NCBI GenBank assembly: GCA_017161075.1
Contig: CP046174.1
Coordinates: forward strand, 1,240,001 to 1,304,000
DNA length: 64,000 bases
Reading direction: 5' to 3'
Origin: Erysipelotrichaceae bacterium 66202529
GTDB taxonomy: Bacteria; Bacillota_I; Bacilli_A; Erysipelotrichales; Erysipelotrichaceae
In this document: piece after piece, positions 41,779 through 52,100 of the stretch
Numbering within the stretch: position 1 is the stretch's first letter
Layout: each line of letters begins with the position of its first letter
Translations under genes and position numbers: made by a program
Notes under the pieces: model-generated
Database searches by the model: none
What the model saw: only the letters and a program-made list of their open reading frames with translations
Told to the model about the DNA's origin: nothing

Positions 41779-44589
41779 TTACTCCACTTTTGGCTGGTGC
41801 GGAGGCTTTCTATGTGCTGTTTTCTTCCACGGCTTTTTTAACCTTAACTGCGGATGACGCTTATGATAAAGGAAAACCGCCAGAATAAGAACAAGAAGAA
41901 GCATCAGAACGATACATGGAATCAGGATATAGCGCATAATGTAGTTCTTACCGTTATGGGCTATCGTATTCACTTCAGTGAAATCCTGCTGTTCGCTGAG
42001 ATTGCGCTGGGAGGTTGAGACCAACACATAGCTTCCCAGCTTTTCCGTTGTAAAGCGGATTCTGCTTTTGCTTTGCTCGGTAGGAATCTGATAGACGTCC
42101 TGATCATCGACATAATAGATAAGATAGCGCTTGTTTTTGCTGTCCTTAGGCTTTTTGATGGAGAATACGGCTTCCTGTTTCAGCTTCAAAGAGGAGAAAT
42201 CATCTGTGCCGTCAATGGAGAAAGCCTCCTCCACTATTGTGCCGTTTGCCTTAGCGACTTTACTTGCAAGCTCCTTTCGTTCTGCATCAATGGTATCCTT
42301 CACCTTAACGACGATTGTTTTTGGCATCAGCTTATTGAGAAAGCTTGTTTCCTGTATCCGCGCTGTGGAAAGACCGGATATCTGTAAATCATGCTTACTA
42401 TCCTTTATGATGACACTGTAGCGAGGCGTTAAATTTTCCTGCAGAATACGATCAATCAGGCGGATTTGTTCATTAGCAAGGGGTGTCAGCGGAAATGCGG
42501 TAACATCCTTTCGAAACTGTGTTAGCTCCTGCAGTGCTTCCTCATTCAATCCGGTTTTTCCATCATACAGCTTGATGATAGCCGCCGCACGCTGCTGCAT
42601 GTTTTCCTGCTTTCGGGAAAGCTCATCACTAACCTGGATTTCATAATTCAGTGTACAGCCCGCATAGGTGACCTTTAAAGTCTTTGTCCCCGTTTTTTTA
42701 CTTGAGAAGCCTTCCACCATGTCGGTGGTCATAGCTACCTCCTTACTGCTTCCATCTGCGAAATCCACACGGATTTTTCCTTTGCTGACATCCAGCGATT
42801 CATTGATATCATAGCTGGTCAGCGGCTTCTGAGTGAAAACGATTTGCTTGACTTCCTTATATTTGGCTTTGTAGGTCAGCGGCTCTGTGGCAGCCTCCAG
42901 CTTGATATCCCAGGAATCAAACAGGGCATGCTCCTTTACCGGGGCCTGTATGGTGGGAAGCTTACCGGTTTCCACCTGCATGGTGATGGTTTTATCTGTT
43001 GGATAGAAGGTACCTCCATTGGCATCGAAGGTGATATCAACATAGGATTTTTCCTGTATGCGTTTGCTGTTCAACACGCTGGCTACATCCTCTGCCTTGA
43101 TAAAGCCATAGCTGTTTTTGAAATTGTAGGTACCATCGCTTTGCTTCTGCTTGCTGTCAAGGGAAGGATCGCTTTGTACACGGTACCAGCTTCCATCCTT
43201 GTTTTCGACCTTCTCCAGCAGGATCAATGCGGCATCGTATCCTTTTTTAATACGGTAAATGACATCGCTTTTCGTATCCGCATTCTTATAGATGCTGACA
43301 CCAGAGCTTTTTACGATTCCCAATGCATAGCGATTGTGATCCTGATCCCCCATGGCATGATCCATTTCATAGAAATACTGGGCTGCTTTTTCTCCCCAGT
43401 AGGGATCGGAGGCATAGGATACATTCATGCCGCCTGCCTTGTTGCCAAAGAAGCCGCCATGAAATTGAAACTGCTCAGGATTCAAATACGCGTTTGATAA
43501 ATAATGCAGAGCGTGAGAGTAGACGCTCCCGCTGATGCTTGTATAACGGGATGCATTCTCCTCTACTGCGGAATCATATGCGGCATGTCCAAAGAGATTG
43601 TTTCTGGTATACGCCAGATAGCTTCGACCGAGGGCGCTTTCATTCAGTGACAGCGACAGCATCATGAGTGCGTTGGCACCGAACTGGTTCTGATACTGAA
43701 AGAAGGCTGCTTCCCCCTGCAGCAGCAGAGATTGCGTCAGTATATCATGAATGTAATTATCTTTATCATAAAAGCCTGATATCGTGTGCTGCAAAGCCAG
43801 CGTGTTTTTCAGATAATCGTCCACATCCTCTTTTGTATAGGAGCTGGTGGAGCGATGATTCAGATACTGATAATAATTATAATAGGGTGCATTCGCATTT
43901 ACTGCACGGGTATGCGTGTTATTTCGGTAGTCTTCCATCATCGCCGCGTAATCATCATAGAAATAATGGGTATCATAGCTATAGTAGGTCTTGTTTTCCG
44001 TTAGCTGCTGCGGTGCGCTGCCCAGCCGCAATACATTGTCATAGGCTGCTGTAGTGAGGCTTGCCTTCAGGTGATGCTGCAGGATACCATCCTTTACGGT
44101 AAAGGAGGAAACATTGGCTACCTGCTCGATGGGATGAATGGTGACATCCTCTGCATCCGCCCATCCAGTAACACCCGAAAGGCGGAATTTCACCTTCTGT
44201 GTTCCGGGATTGTATTCCAGAAAGGCGGCGTCGATGCCATAGCAGCCGTTGGTATAGCCGTTTTCCCCGTTTTCATCATTTGTATAGGTGATGTTTACGG
44301 TACAGTCCTTTGCTGTGGCAAATTCCACCACCCCCTGCTCCAGAGCGAGAAAGCTGCTGCCATAGGTGATGGCGAGATTGTCATAGCTTCGTTTCCGCAG
44401 GGTATACAGCACCTTGGCCTTCGCATAGGTGTCACAATCCTCCAATATAGTATAGGAACCATCCTTTTCCACACTGACGATATGATAGACTCCATCATCC
44501 TGCAGGGAATTCTCCCTCGCATATGCCGCAACAGGGGTGGCAGCCAGTAAAAGACTCAGTATCAGGATGTATCGTTTCTTTTTTAACAT
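41779..44589 (-). CDS. Secreted, membrane-anchored cell-wall hydrolase (glucosaminidase-type) with Ig-like/InlB-type repeats
   Basis: 936 residues. Signal peptide LKKKRYILILSLLLAATPVAAYA. Residues ~300-420 carry the N-acetylglucosaminidase fold: SLSLNESALGRSYLA with a catalytic-type Glu, RNNLFGHAAYD and YASDPYWGEKAAQYFYEMD. An SH3-like segment follows (KKGYDAALILLEK), then an InlB B-repeat-like module (ITFDANGGTFYPTDKTI), a bacterial Ig-like module (DFADGSSKEVAMTTDMVEG), a further folded region, and near the C-terminus one membrane helix (IPCIVLMLLLVLILAVFLY) with a basic tail. It probably cleaves peptidoglycan glycan strands while tethered at the membrane. The start is 44589: GGAGG lies 8 nt upstream; the earlier in-frame TTG does not fit. 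Confidence 0.85.
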   Translation of the reverse strand: MLKKKRYILILSLLLAATPVAAYARENSLQDDGVYHIVSVEKDGSYTILEDCDTYAKAKVLYTLRKRSYDNLAITYGSSFLALEQGVVEFATAKDCTVNITYTNDENGENGYTNGCYGIDAAFLEYNPGTQKVKFRLSGVTGWADAEDVTIHPIEQVANVSSFTVKDGILQHHLKASLTTAAYDNVLRLGSAPQQLTENKTYYSYDTHYFYDDYAAMMEDYRNNTHTRAVNANAPYYNYYQYLNHRSTSSYTKEDVDDYLKNTLALQHTISGFYDKDNYIHDILTQSLLLQGEAAFFQYQNQFGANALMMLSLSLNESALGRSYLAYTRNNLFGHAAYDSAVEENASRYTSISGSVYSHALHYLSNAYLNPEQFQFHGGFFGNKAGGMNVSYASDPYWGEKAAQYFYEMDHAMGDQDHNRYALGIVKSSGVSIYKNADTKSDVIYRIKKGYDAALILLEKVENKDGSWYRVQSDPSLDSKQKQSDGTYNFKNSYGFIKAEDVASVLNSKRIQEKSYVDITFDANGGTFYPTDKTITMQVETGKLPTIQAPVKEHALFDSWDIKLEAATEPLTYKAKYKEVKQIVFTQKPLTSYDINESLDVSKGKIRVDFADGSSKEVAMTTDMVEGFSSKKTGTKTLKVTYAGCTLNYEIQVSDELSRKQENMQQRAAAIIKLYDGKTGLNEEALQELTQFRKDVTAFPLTPLANEQIRLIDRILQENLTPRYSVIIKDSKHDLQISGLSTARIQETSFLNKLMPKTIVVKVKDTIDAERKELASKVAKANGTIVEEAFSIDGTDDFSSLKLKQEAVFSIKKPKDSKNKRYLIYYVDDQDVYQIPTEQSKSRIRFTTEKLGSYVLVSTSQRNLSEQQDFTEVNTIAHNGKNYIMRYILIPCIVLMLLLVLILAVFLYHKRHPQLRLKKPWKKTAHRKPPHQPKVE

Positions 44590-44709
44590 GTCCAAAACCT
44601 CCGCAATAGCTTCATTATATCGTACAATCGTGTGCGTGACATGTGAAAGTGCATAATTTTATAGAAATTGTAAGATTTCATTGAGATAAAAATGCAGAGG
44701 GTAAAGCAG

Positions 44710-44738
44710 TTGACAGGAAAAACAGCAGCTACTATAAT
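44710..44738 (+). promoter_or_regulatory. Consensus sigma-A promoter of csoR-copA
   Basis: TTGACA (44710-44715), exactly 17 nt, TATAAT (44733-44738): a perfect 12/12 match. Confidence 0.9.
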
Positions 44739-44745
44739 AGTAACG

Positions 44746-44771
44746 TACCAGGACACCCCCTGGGGGAGGTA
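44746..44771. promoter_or_regulatory. CsoR-type operator
   Basis: TACC, then CCCCC-T-GGGGG (44756-44766), then GGTA. The G/C-tract dyad of CsoR operators sits just after the transcription start and includes the ribosome site of csoR, so a bound repressor would block both steps. Confidence 0.75.
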
Positions 44772-44775
44772 AACG

Positions 44776-45039
44776 ATGAACGATGAGCGAAAGAAAGCAC
44801 TACAGAATCTGAAGACGGCGCGCGGACAGATCGACGGTATTATCCGAATGATCGAAGAAGGGCGCTATTGCATTGATATATCGAATCAGATATCCGCATC
44901 TACGGCACTGCTGAAAAAGGCAAATAAGCATATTCTGAGCGGACATTTGCACAGCTGTGTGGTAAATGCCATAGAACAGCAGGATGCACAGGAAAAAATC
45001 AGCGAGATCGAAGCTGTACTTGCAGCTCTGTTGAAATAG
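44776..45039 (+). CDS. csoR: Copper-sensing repressor CsoR
   Basis: 87-residue all-helical protein. The Cu(I) ligands are at the CsoR spacing: C32 (RYCIDIS), H57 and C61 (GHLHSCV), 25 and 4 residues apart as in characterised CsoR. RGQIDGIIRMIEEGRYC is the family signature. It should release the operator upstream when Cu(I) binds, opening copA transcription. GGGGGAGG is the ribosome site. The copA start lies 16 nt after its stop. Confidence 0.93.
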   Translation: MNDERKKALQNLKTARGQIDGIIRMIEEGRYCIDISNQISASTALLKKANKHILSGHLHSCVVNAIEQQDAQEKISEIEAVLAALLK

Positions 45040-45055
45040 AGTAAAGGAGAACGAT

Positions 45056-47683
45056 ATGAACAAAATATATAAAATAGAAGGTATGCACTGTTCCGCCTGT
45101 GCTGCCGCAGTGGAAACCATATTAAAGCGTCAGCCTGCGGTGGAAGCAGCCAGTGTGAATCTAGTGATGGAGGAGGCTTCTGTCACCTTTGGCGATGGCT
45201 TTGATGAGAACAAGGCGAAGCAGGCGGTGGAAAAGGGCGGCTTCCTTATGAAGAACCGCGAGCAGGCGCATACGCAGAGCTACCGTGTGGAGGGAATGCA
45301 TTGTGCTGCCTGCAGCGGTGCGGTGGAGCGTGTACTGAACCGTTTTGAAGAAATCGAGCAGGCGAGTGTGAATCTGGTAATGAACACTGTCAGTATCACC
45401 TATACAAAAAAGAATTTTACAGCCTGGGCAACTGCAGTTGAAAAAGCCGGCTTTACACTGCTGGATGAGGAGAAAAAAACCTATGTAATCGATGTGGACG
45501 GCATGACCTGTTCCTCCTGTAGTGCGGCATTGGAGCGTGCGTTAAAGAAGACAGCGGGCATTTCCTCTGTAGCGGTCAATCTGGTAACCAATACAGCGAC
45601 TGTGGAGGCAGATCCGCATAGCATCAAGCTTTCAGAAATACTGGAAATTATAAGGAATACCGGCTATCAGGGAAGACTGCATGAGGAAACGCAGGAAACA
45701 GAGGTAAAGAAGGATTACGAGCGTGTGAAAATTTATACGACGCTTGTTCTCGCCTTTGTGCTACTGTATATCGGTATGTCGCATATGCTGGGAAATATCC
45801 GGCTTCCGCTGCCGGATATCATTCACTATGACACGCATCCATTCAATTTTGCATTCATCCAGTTTGTCCTTGCGACGCTGATTCTGCTTTTGGGGCGCCA
45901 TTTCTTTACGAGAGGCTTTCAGGCTTTGTTTCATAAGGCGCCGAATATGGATACGCTGGTGGCAGTGGGTACCGGAAGTGCCTATCTGTATTCCCTGTAT
46001 TCCCTGTTTTCCATTTTGCAGGGAAATATGCATGCGGTGCATAGCTTGTATTTTGAATCTGCCGGTGTTGTTGTGGCGCTGGTACAGTTTGGCAAGCATC
46101 TGGAAAGCATATCCAAGAAAAAGTCAACAGGTGCGATTTCCGCGCTCCTGCAGCTTCGTCCGACAACTGCCACACTTTTGCGGGATGGCAAGGAAGTAGT
46201 AATTCAGGCAGAGGAAATCAGTGTACAGGATGTCCTTGTTGTAAAGCCGGGAGAGCATATTCCGGTGGATGGCATTCTACAGGAGGGTCATGTGAATGTG
46301 GATGAAAGCATGCTAACAGGAGAAAGCATGCCGGTTGCCAAACAGCAGGGAGATCCTCTGATACAGGGAACGATTGCACTGGATGCCAGAATCGTTATGG
46401 TATGCAATGCAGTAGAGGAGGATACCACACTGGCGAAAATTATCCGCATGGTGGAGGATGCACAGGGTAAGAAGGCTCCGATTGCACGTATTGCGGATAG
46501 AATATCCTTATATTTCGTGCCGACTGTCATGGTGATTGCCTGTATTGCGGCCCTTCTCTGGTATATATCCACACAGGATTTCACCTTTGCGCTGACAATC
46601 TTTGTCAGTGTTCTGGTCATTGCCTGTCCCTGTGCCCTGGGGCTTGCGACACCAACCGCAATCATGGTGGGAACCGGCAAAGCCGCGCAGTTTGGTATTT
46701 TTATGAAAAGCGGGGAAGCACTGGAAACAGCAAGCAGTATCAATACGATCGTGTTCGATAAAACCGGTACACTGACGATTGGTAAGCCGGTCGTTACGGA
46801 TATCGCCGCAGAGGATGCGTCCAAGCTGCTTCGCATAGGAGCATCCCTGGAGGCAGGAAGCCGGCATCCGCTGGCTGTCGCAATTTTGGAAAAAGCGAAG
46901 GAGCGTGATCTTACGGCGTATGATTTGGGACGCATTGAAACACATAACGGACGTGGATTAAGTGCATTCTGGAAGGATGAGGTCTGGTATGCAGGCAGCC
47001 GGAAATTCCTGGAGGAGGCAGGCGCTGCATGCGATGTATATGCGCAGCAGGAGCTTGCCTGGCTGAAGCAGGGGAAAACCGTTGTATGGATTGGTACAGC
47101 GAAGAAAATCTATGGAATCATCGCTATTGCGGATCAGTTGAAGCCGCAGACCGTTGATGTCATCCGCCGTCTACGTAACCAGCATATTGATGTGGTAATG
47201 CTGACGGGAGATAATGAAATTACAGCGAAGGCAATCGCTGAAACAGCCGGCATTTCCCATGTGATTGCACAGGTGCTTCCTGACCAGAAGGGAGAAGAAA
47301 TAAAAAAACTGCAGGAGCAGGGAAATATCGTTGCCATGGTAGGAGACGGTATCAATGATGCTGTTGCCCTCACACAAAGCGAGGTCGGTATCGCCATCGG
47401 CAGCGGCAGTGATGTTGCAGTAGAAAGTGCGGATATCGTTCTGGTTAAGGATAACATTGAGGATGTGGAAACAGCGATTCGTCTGTCCAGGGCAGTCATA
47501 CGCAATATCAAACAAAATCTGTTCTGGGCCTTCTTCTATAATTCCCTTGGTATACCGGTCGCGGCAGGTGTTCTCCATTTGCTTGGCGGGCCGCTGCTCT
47601 CTCCGGTATTTGCAGGTGCTGCGATGGCCTTCAGTTCGGTCAGTGTTGTCAGCAATGCCCTGCGCCTGCGTAATTTCAAATAA
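45056..47683 (+). CDS. copA: Copper-exporting P1B-type ATPase with three metal-binding domains
   Basis: 875 residues. Three N-terminal heavy-metal-associated domains each have a CxxC pair: GMHCSACAAAVE (~residue 10), GMHCAACSGAVE (~80) and GMTCSSCSAALE (~150). The membrane Cu site is CPC in VIACPCALGLATP, the phosphorylation site DKTGTLTIGKPV, and the ATP-binding/hinge motifs HP (GSRHPLAVA) and GDGINDAVAL are present. Firmicute CopA commonly has one or two such domains; there is no separate CopZ chaperone gene here, and the extra domain may stand in for it. It forms an operon with csoR. Confidence 0.95.
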   Translation: MNKIYKIEGMHCSACAAAVETILKRQPAVEAASVNLVMEEASVTFGDGFDENKAKQAVEKGGFLMKNREQAHTQSYRVEGMHCAACSGAVERVLNRFEEIEQASVNLVMNTVSITYTKKNFTAWATAVEKAGFTLLDEEKKTYVIDVDGMTCSSCSAALERALKKTAGISSVAVNLVTNTATVEADPHSIKLSEILEIIRNTGYQGRLHEETQETEVKKDYERVKIYTTLVLAFVLLYIGMSHMLGNIRLPLPDIIHYDTHPFNFAFIQFVLATLILLLGRHFFTRGFQALFHKAPNMDTLVAVGTGSAYLYSLYSLFSILQGNMHAVHSLYFESAGVVVALVQFGKHLESISKKKSTGAISALLQLRPTTATLLRDGKEVVIQAEEISVQDVLVVKPGEHIPVDGILQEGHVNVDESMLTGESMPVAKQQGDPLIQGTIALDARIVMVCNAVEEDTTLAKIIRMVEDAQGKKAPIARIADRISLYFVPTVMVIACIAALLWYISTQDFTFALTIFVSVLVIACPCALGLATPTAIMVGTGKAAQFGIFMKSGEALETASSINTIVFDKTGTLTIGKPVVTDIAAEDASKLLRIGASLEAGSRHPLAVAILEKAKERDLTAYDLGRIETHNGRGLSAFWKDEVWYAGSRKFLEEAGAACDVYAQQELAWLKQGKTVVWIGTAKKIYGIIAIADQLKPQTVDVIRRLRNQHIDVVMLTGDNEITAKAIAETAGISHVIAQVLPDQKGEEIKKLQEQGNIVAMVGDGINDAVALTQSEVGIAIGSGSDVAVESADIVLVKDNIEDVETAIRLSRAVIRNIKQNLFWAFFYNSLGIPVAAGVLHLLGGPLLSPVFAGAAMAFSSVSVVSNALRLRNFK

Positions 47684-47874
47684 TGCACAGAGTAATAGAA
47701 CAGGGTGAAGAAAAAGCAGATCTGTACGCTTGCACAGCAGGACTATACAGTATTTCTACAGGAAACTGCAGGGGATGAAAAAATATTTGTGCTTTTTATG
47801 CAGAAAATGAAAATTTTAAGTGAAAAAGGCCGTGATATATAGTACAATAATCTTAATGAAAATTGAGGTGTACT

Positions 47875-48516
47875 ATGGACTATAAAATTATTATTCTTGC
47901 CGTGATGATTACCATCGTATTGATTGTCGGCACACAGGTTTGGAAACAGAGAATTTTAAAGCAGCTGCTGAAAAATATGCAGCAGGGAGATTTCGATGCA
48001 TATTTCAAGCGTCTGGATACCCTGAGCTGTAAGTACTTCTATCCTCCGTTTAATCGTGAATACATGCGTCTGAACGGGTATATTATGAAAGCGGACAAGA
48101 AGAAAATCGAGGAATGCTTCGATTTGATTCTCGGTATGCGCATGAATAAGAAGCAGGAGCTGGATGTTGTAATTAAGGCATTTTACTATTATCTGGATGA
48201 GGACAGCAGAGTGAAATGTAAAAAGCTGCTGGAACGTATGAAAACCATCGCGGATGAAAGCATTACACAGGAATGTCAGGTGATTTATGATATCCTGTTG
48301 GAAGAAAAGACCAGCTATATTGACGATATGGAAGAACAGCTGAAAAATGAAGAGCTGCAGGATGCACAGAAGGGGATGTTTCATTACATGCTCGCTCTGC
48401 AGTACAGCTATCTGAAGGATGAAAAGAAGAAGAAGGAGCATCTGCAGGCAGCTTCCCGTGATCTCAAGGGAACACCGTATGAAATGAAAATCAATGAGCT
48501 GATGAAAAAGAAGTAA
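47875..48516 (+). CDS. Membrane-anchored helical protein, 213 aa, unrecognised
   Basis: Starts at ATG 47875 with TTGAGGTG upstream (a longer in-frame opening at 47863 has no ribosome site). One N-terminal transmembrane helix (KIIILAVMITIVLIVG) is followed by ~190 residues of charged helix pairs (LKNMQQGDFDAYFKRLD; YYYLDEDSRVKCKKLLERM; YMLALQYSYLKDEKKKKEHL), which look like degenerate TPR-type repeats. I know no function. It is a single gene with its own terminator and would display the helical domain in the cytoplasm. Confidence 0.75.
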   Translation: MDYKIIILAVMITIVLIVGTQVWKQRILKQLLKNMQQGDFDAYFKRLDTLSCKYFYPPFNREYMRLNGYIMKADKKKIEECFDLILGMRMNKKQELDVVIKAFYYYLDEDSRVKCKKLLERMKTIADESITQECQVIYDILLEEKTSYIDDMEEQLKNEELQDAQKGMFHYMLALQYSYLKDEKKKKEHLQAASRDLKGTPYEMKINELMKKK

Positions 48517-48538
48517 CACCAAAAATTTACCAGCATAG

Positions 48539-48572
48539 GCAGTATGTCAGAATCGGACATGCTGCTTTTTTT
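48539..48572 (+). terminator. Terminator after the 47875 gene
   Basis: GCAGTATGTC / GACATGCTGC (one mismatch) followed by seven T. The gap to 49179 has a 12-bp perfect palindrome GGAGCATGCTCC (48672-48683) and a hairpin TTAAATGC-TTTT-GCATTTAA (49038-49057), but no convincing gene or riboswitch. Confidence 0.7.
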
Positions 48573-49179
48573 GTGGCTAAACAACAAGAAATGACAGCCG
48601 CAAAACGATTTTCATCATGCAGGAGTAAGACGCGATGAAGTGTTCGCGTGTGTCAGATAAGGCTTATTAAAGGAGCATGCTCCATTCATGAATTGGATGC
48701 GTTTACAGGCACAGCGTATAGCCGGATTCCTTGATATAACGGAAATTGTGTAAAGAGGCTTATAAATAGGGGAGAAATACGGTTTTATCCTTTCAGAATA
48801 AGGGGTTCTGGTGTAAAATAATAGTAGTATAAAATGCTTTTATCTTATGATGAACGTAATGCGGACAGGATGGTGCAGCTATTCTCAATAATCTCTTCTG
48901 CTTTCTGTTAAGAAGGATTACGCTTTTACAGCCTTTCAATTCTGCGTTCGTATGCAACATAAGGGTATGATAAGGATTAGGCGGCGTTACATCCCTGTTT
49001 GCCATACAGATCAGCGTCTTTTGTTATTGCAGCCTGTTTAAATGCTTTTGCATTTAACACTTATCATGCTTTTCTGATACAGGTACGCTATGATAGGAAT
49101 GGCTTTGGCTGTGTGCTGTTTAAAGTAGAGGATGATTGCAGGATTGTGGAATGTGGATGTGCATGAAGGAGAGATAGAT

Positions 49180-52100
49180 ATGGGTGAAGACAATATAATG
49201 TTATGCGAGGGGCTTACAGAGCAATTAAAGGCTATGATTGCATATGCGCCATGGGCCTGTTATTTCTTGAAAAGGGATAAGGAGCTTACCATCCTGTATG
49301 GTAATGACGCTTTTTACACTTTGCTGAAGCAAACCCGTGATGATGTGCGATACAAATATAAAAACAGCCTGTCAGCACTGCTTTCTACTGAAAAGTTTTC
49401 CGAGGGATATCGCAGTGATAGTAAAATCAGTGAATTTCTGCATGATGCAGAGATTGATAATGAAACGCACAGGTTTTATACACAGCTAAAGCCGATGGAA
49501 GCAGAGGATGTGTATTGCTGTATGTCACTGGATGTAAGTAATTTTGTGCTTAATAAAACAAGAAAAGAGGATATGTTTCAGCTTTTGCATATTTTATTGA
49601 AGCAGCTTCGCCAGGAGGCCTTTGTAATAGACGTTAAAAATCAGATTGTTCATATGGTCAATCAGAAAAAATTTCTTGCCGGCTTTCCTGAAATGCTGAC
49701 ATACACTGCTTTCTTTTCTGAATATGCTGATAAAGCGCTGCCGTTGAGCGAGGCGGATCATGCCAGATTGCAACATGCGTATCATAAAACGATGCAGCAG
49801 CATGTCCGTACCATAAATGAAGTGAAGCTGACAAGTGGAGAATGGGTTCGTTTGCAGTTTTGCAGCTATGAGAAAAAAGAGGATGGGGAAGCTGTTATCA
49901 TGGGCTTTATCGAGGACATCTCCAAAGAAAAGCTGGAATATGTAACGTATCTTAAGGAAACACAATTTTATCATATGCTGCTTTCAGAGAAGCAGGCCTA
50001 TGGACATATCAATATAACGCAGGATCAGTTTTACGGTATGGGAGGAATCTGGAATCTATACAATGAGCTGAGCGAAAAGCTGACGTATACACAATTATAT
50101 ACACGCTTTATTCATAAGGTTGTACATCCGGAGGATCGAAGAAGCTATATGGAGCTGATGGACCGCAGTAATCTCACGCAGTCCTATGAGAACGGAATCA
50201 CCCGGTTGAAATATGAATTTCGAAGAATCATCGAACAGAATAAAATGATGTGGATGGAAATAGAAATTCTGCTGTTTAAAGAACCGCTTCAGAATGAATT
50301 GATGGCGCTGATGTATTTGACAGATATCGATGAACGCAAGAAAAGCAGCTTTCAGCTTCGTTATGAATCTGAATTTGATCAGCTTACCGACGTATACAAC
50401 AAAAAAAGCGCGGAAACCAAAATCATGCAGTGTCTGCGCAAGCAAACGGAGGATTTGCGTGCCTTTCTAATTCTGGATCTCGATAATTTTAAAGAGATCA
50501 ATGACAGCTTTGGACATAAGGCAGGGGATGAAATCCTGATACTGTTTGCTTCCCAGCTAAAGGCGGTCTTTCATGAGAACTGTATCGTTGGACGCTTTGG
50601 CGGTGATGAGTTCATCGTTTTTATGAAGCAGATAGCATCTGATCAGGAGATTGATGAAGCATTATTGAAGCTTTATCAGAAGCTGCAGGAGGAAAAGCTG
50701 TACGATATTAAGTTTAGTGCCGGCATTACGCTTGTAAAAGGCAGCAGTGATTATGAAACTGTATTCGCACAGGCTGATAAGACACTGTATCAGGTGAAAA
50801 ATTCACAAAAGGGTGTTTACCAGTATTATAACCGAACGCTCAGCTCCATACCGGACATCCGGGAAGGAATTGCAGAAAAGACAGAGGGTACAGGGCTTAG
50901 CTATGAGAATCTGGAATTGCTGGAAAAAAAGGACTTTGACACCTATCTGGGGGAGGTGGGCGATATCGCCTATCTCGTTGACCCGGATACCTATGATCTG
51001 TTATTGGGGAATACGGCCTTTTATGATCGCGTCGGGCTTACAAAAAGCCAGTGCCGTGATAAGAAATGCTATGAAATCATGCATCGGCGGAAAACTCCCT
51101 GTCCGTTTTGTGCAAGGGCGAACTGGTCAAGAGATAAGTTTTATTTATGGAAGGATATGAATACGGCACTGGAACAGGAATTTCTTATTAAAAATAAGCT
51201 GATACTGTGGAAGCAGCAGGTAGTGCTGCTGGCAATCGCTGTAGATATTTCCAATGATAAAAGCATTGTCGATTCTCTGGAAAGCCATGCGACGGAAAGT
51301 CATTTTCTGCTCAGCGGTATCCAGCATATGCAGGAATGCGTGAATTTTGATGATGCGATGCAGAGCATTCTGGAAACGATCTGTCATTTTTTTAAGGCGC
51401 ATCATGCCGGAATCTGGATAATGGATGAGCAAAGCGGTCTTTACACGCTAAAAAGTGAATGGATCGGCTGCTATTCCAAGGACGTATGGACGTTGTGTGA
51501 GGAGGAGGTGGCGGTACTCAGTGCATGGCTGAGTGCACAGAAGTGGAACCAGCCGATAAAGCTGGAAAATCCGCAGGCGATGATTGGAGAGTCCTTTGAT
51601 ATGTATCAGCTGATGCAGAGTCATCATGTGGAAAACCAGCACTGGATACATCTGGAGGAGCATGGTGAGGAGTTTGGCTGTCTGGTCATAAATAACACCA
51701 ATGCCAACTTTCAGAATGTGTCCTTTCTGGAATCCTTATCCGGCTTTATCGTAAATGAAATCAAACGGCACCGTCTGCTGCAGGCTACGCTGCATGCCAA
51801 TCATTATGACCTGTTGACAGATGTTTTGAATAGAAACAGCTATGAAAATAATTTATCACGTTATCAATCCGATGTGGTGCATTCCCTTGGGGTGATTGTA
51901 GCTAATATTGATAATCTTAAAAAAATCAATGAGGATTACGGTACCGTTACCGGTGATCAGTATATCCGTCATTTGGCTAATTTGATGAAAATGATTTTTA
52001 CACAATCGGATATCTATCGTTTTAATGGGGATGAATTTCTGCTTGTCGCGATAAATTGTGAAAAGGCTGTGTTGGAGCATAAGGTTCAAATGCTGAAGGA

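Noticed and set aside
48793..49005. 70-residue minus-strand frame in the gap before the GGDEF/EAL gene
   Set aside because: No ribosome site, terminator or recognisable motif.
48573..49179. Possible c-di-GMP riboswitch ahead of the GGDEF/EAL gene
   Set aside because: Looked for a conserved GEMM-type core and tetraloop pattern and found none; only simple hairpins are present.
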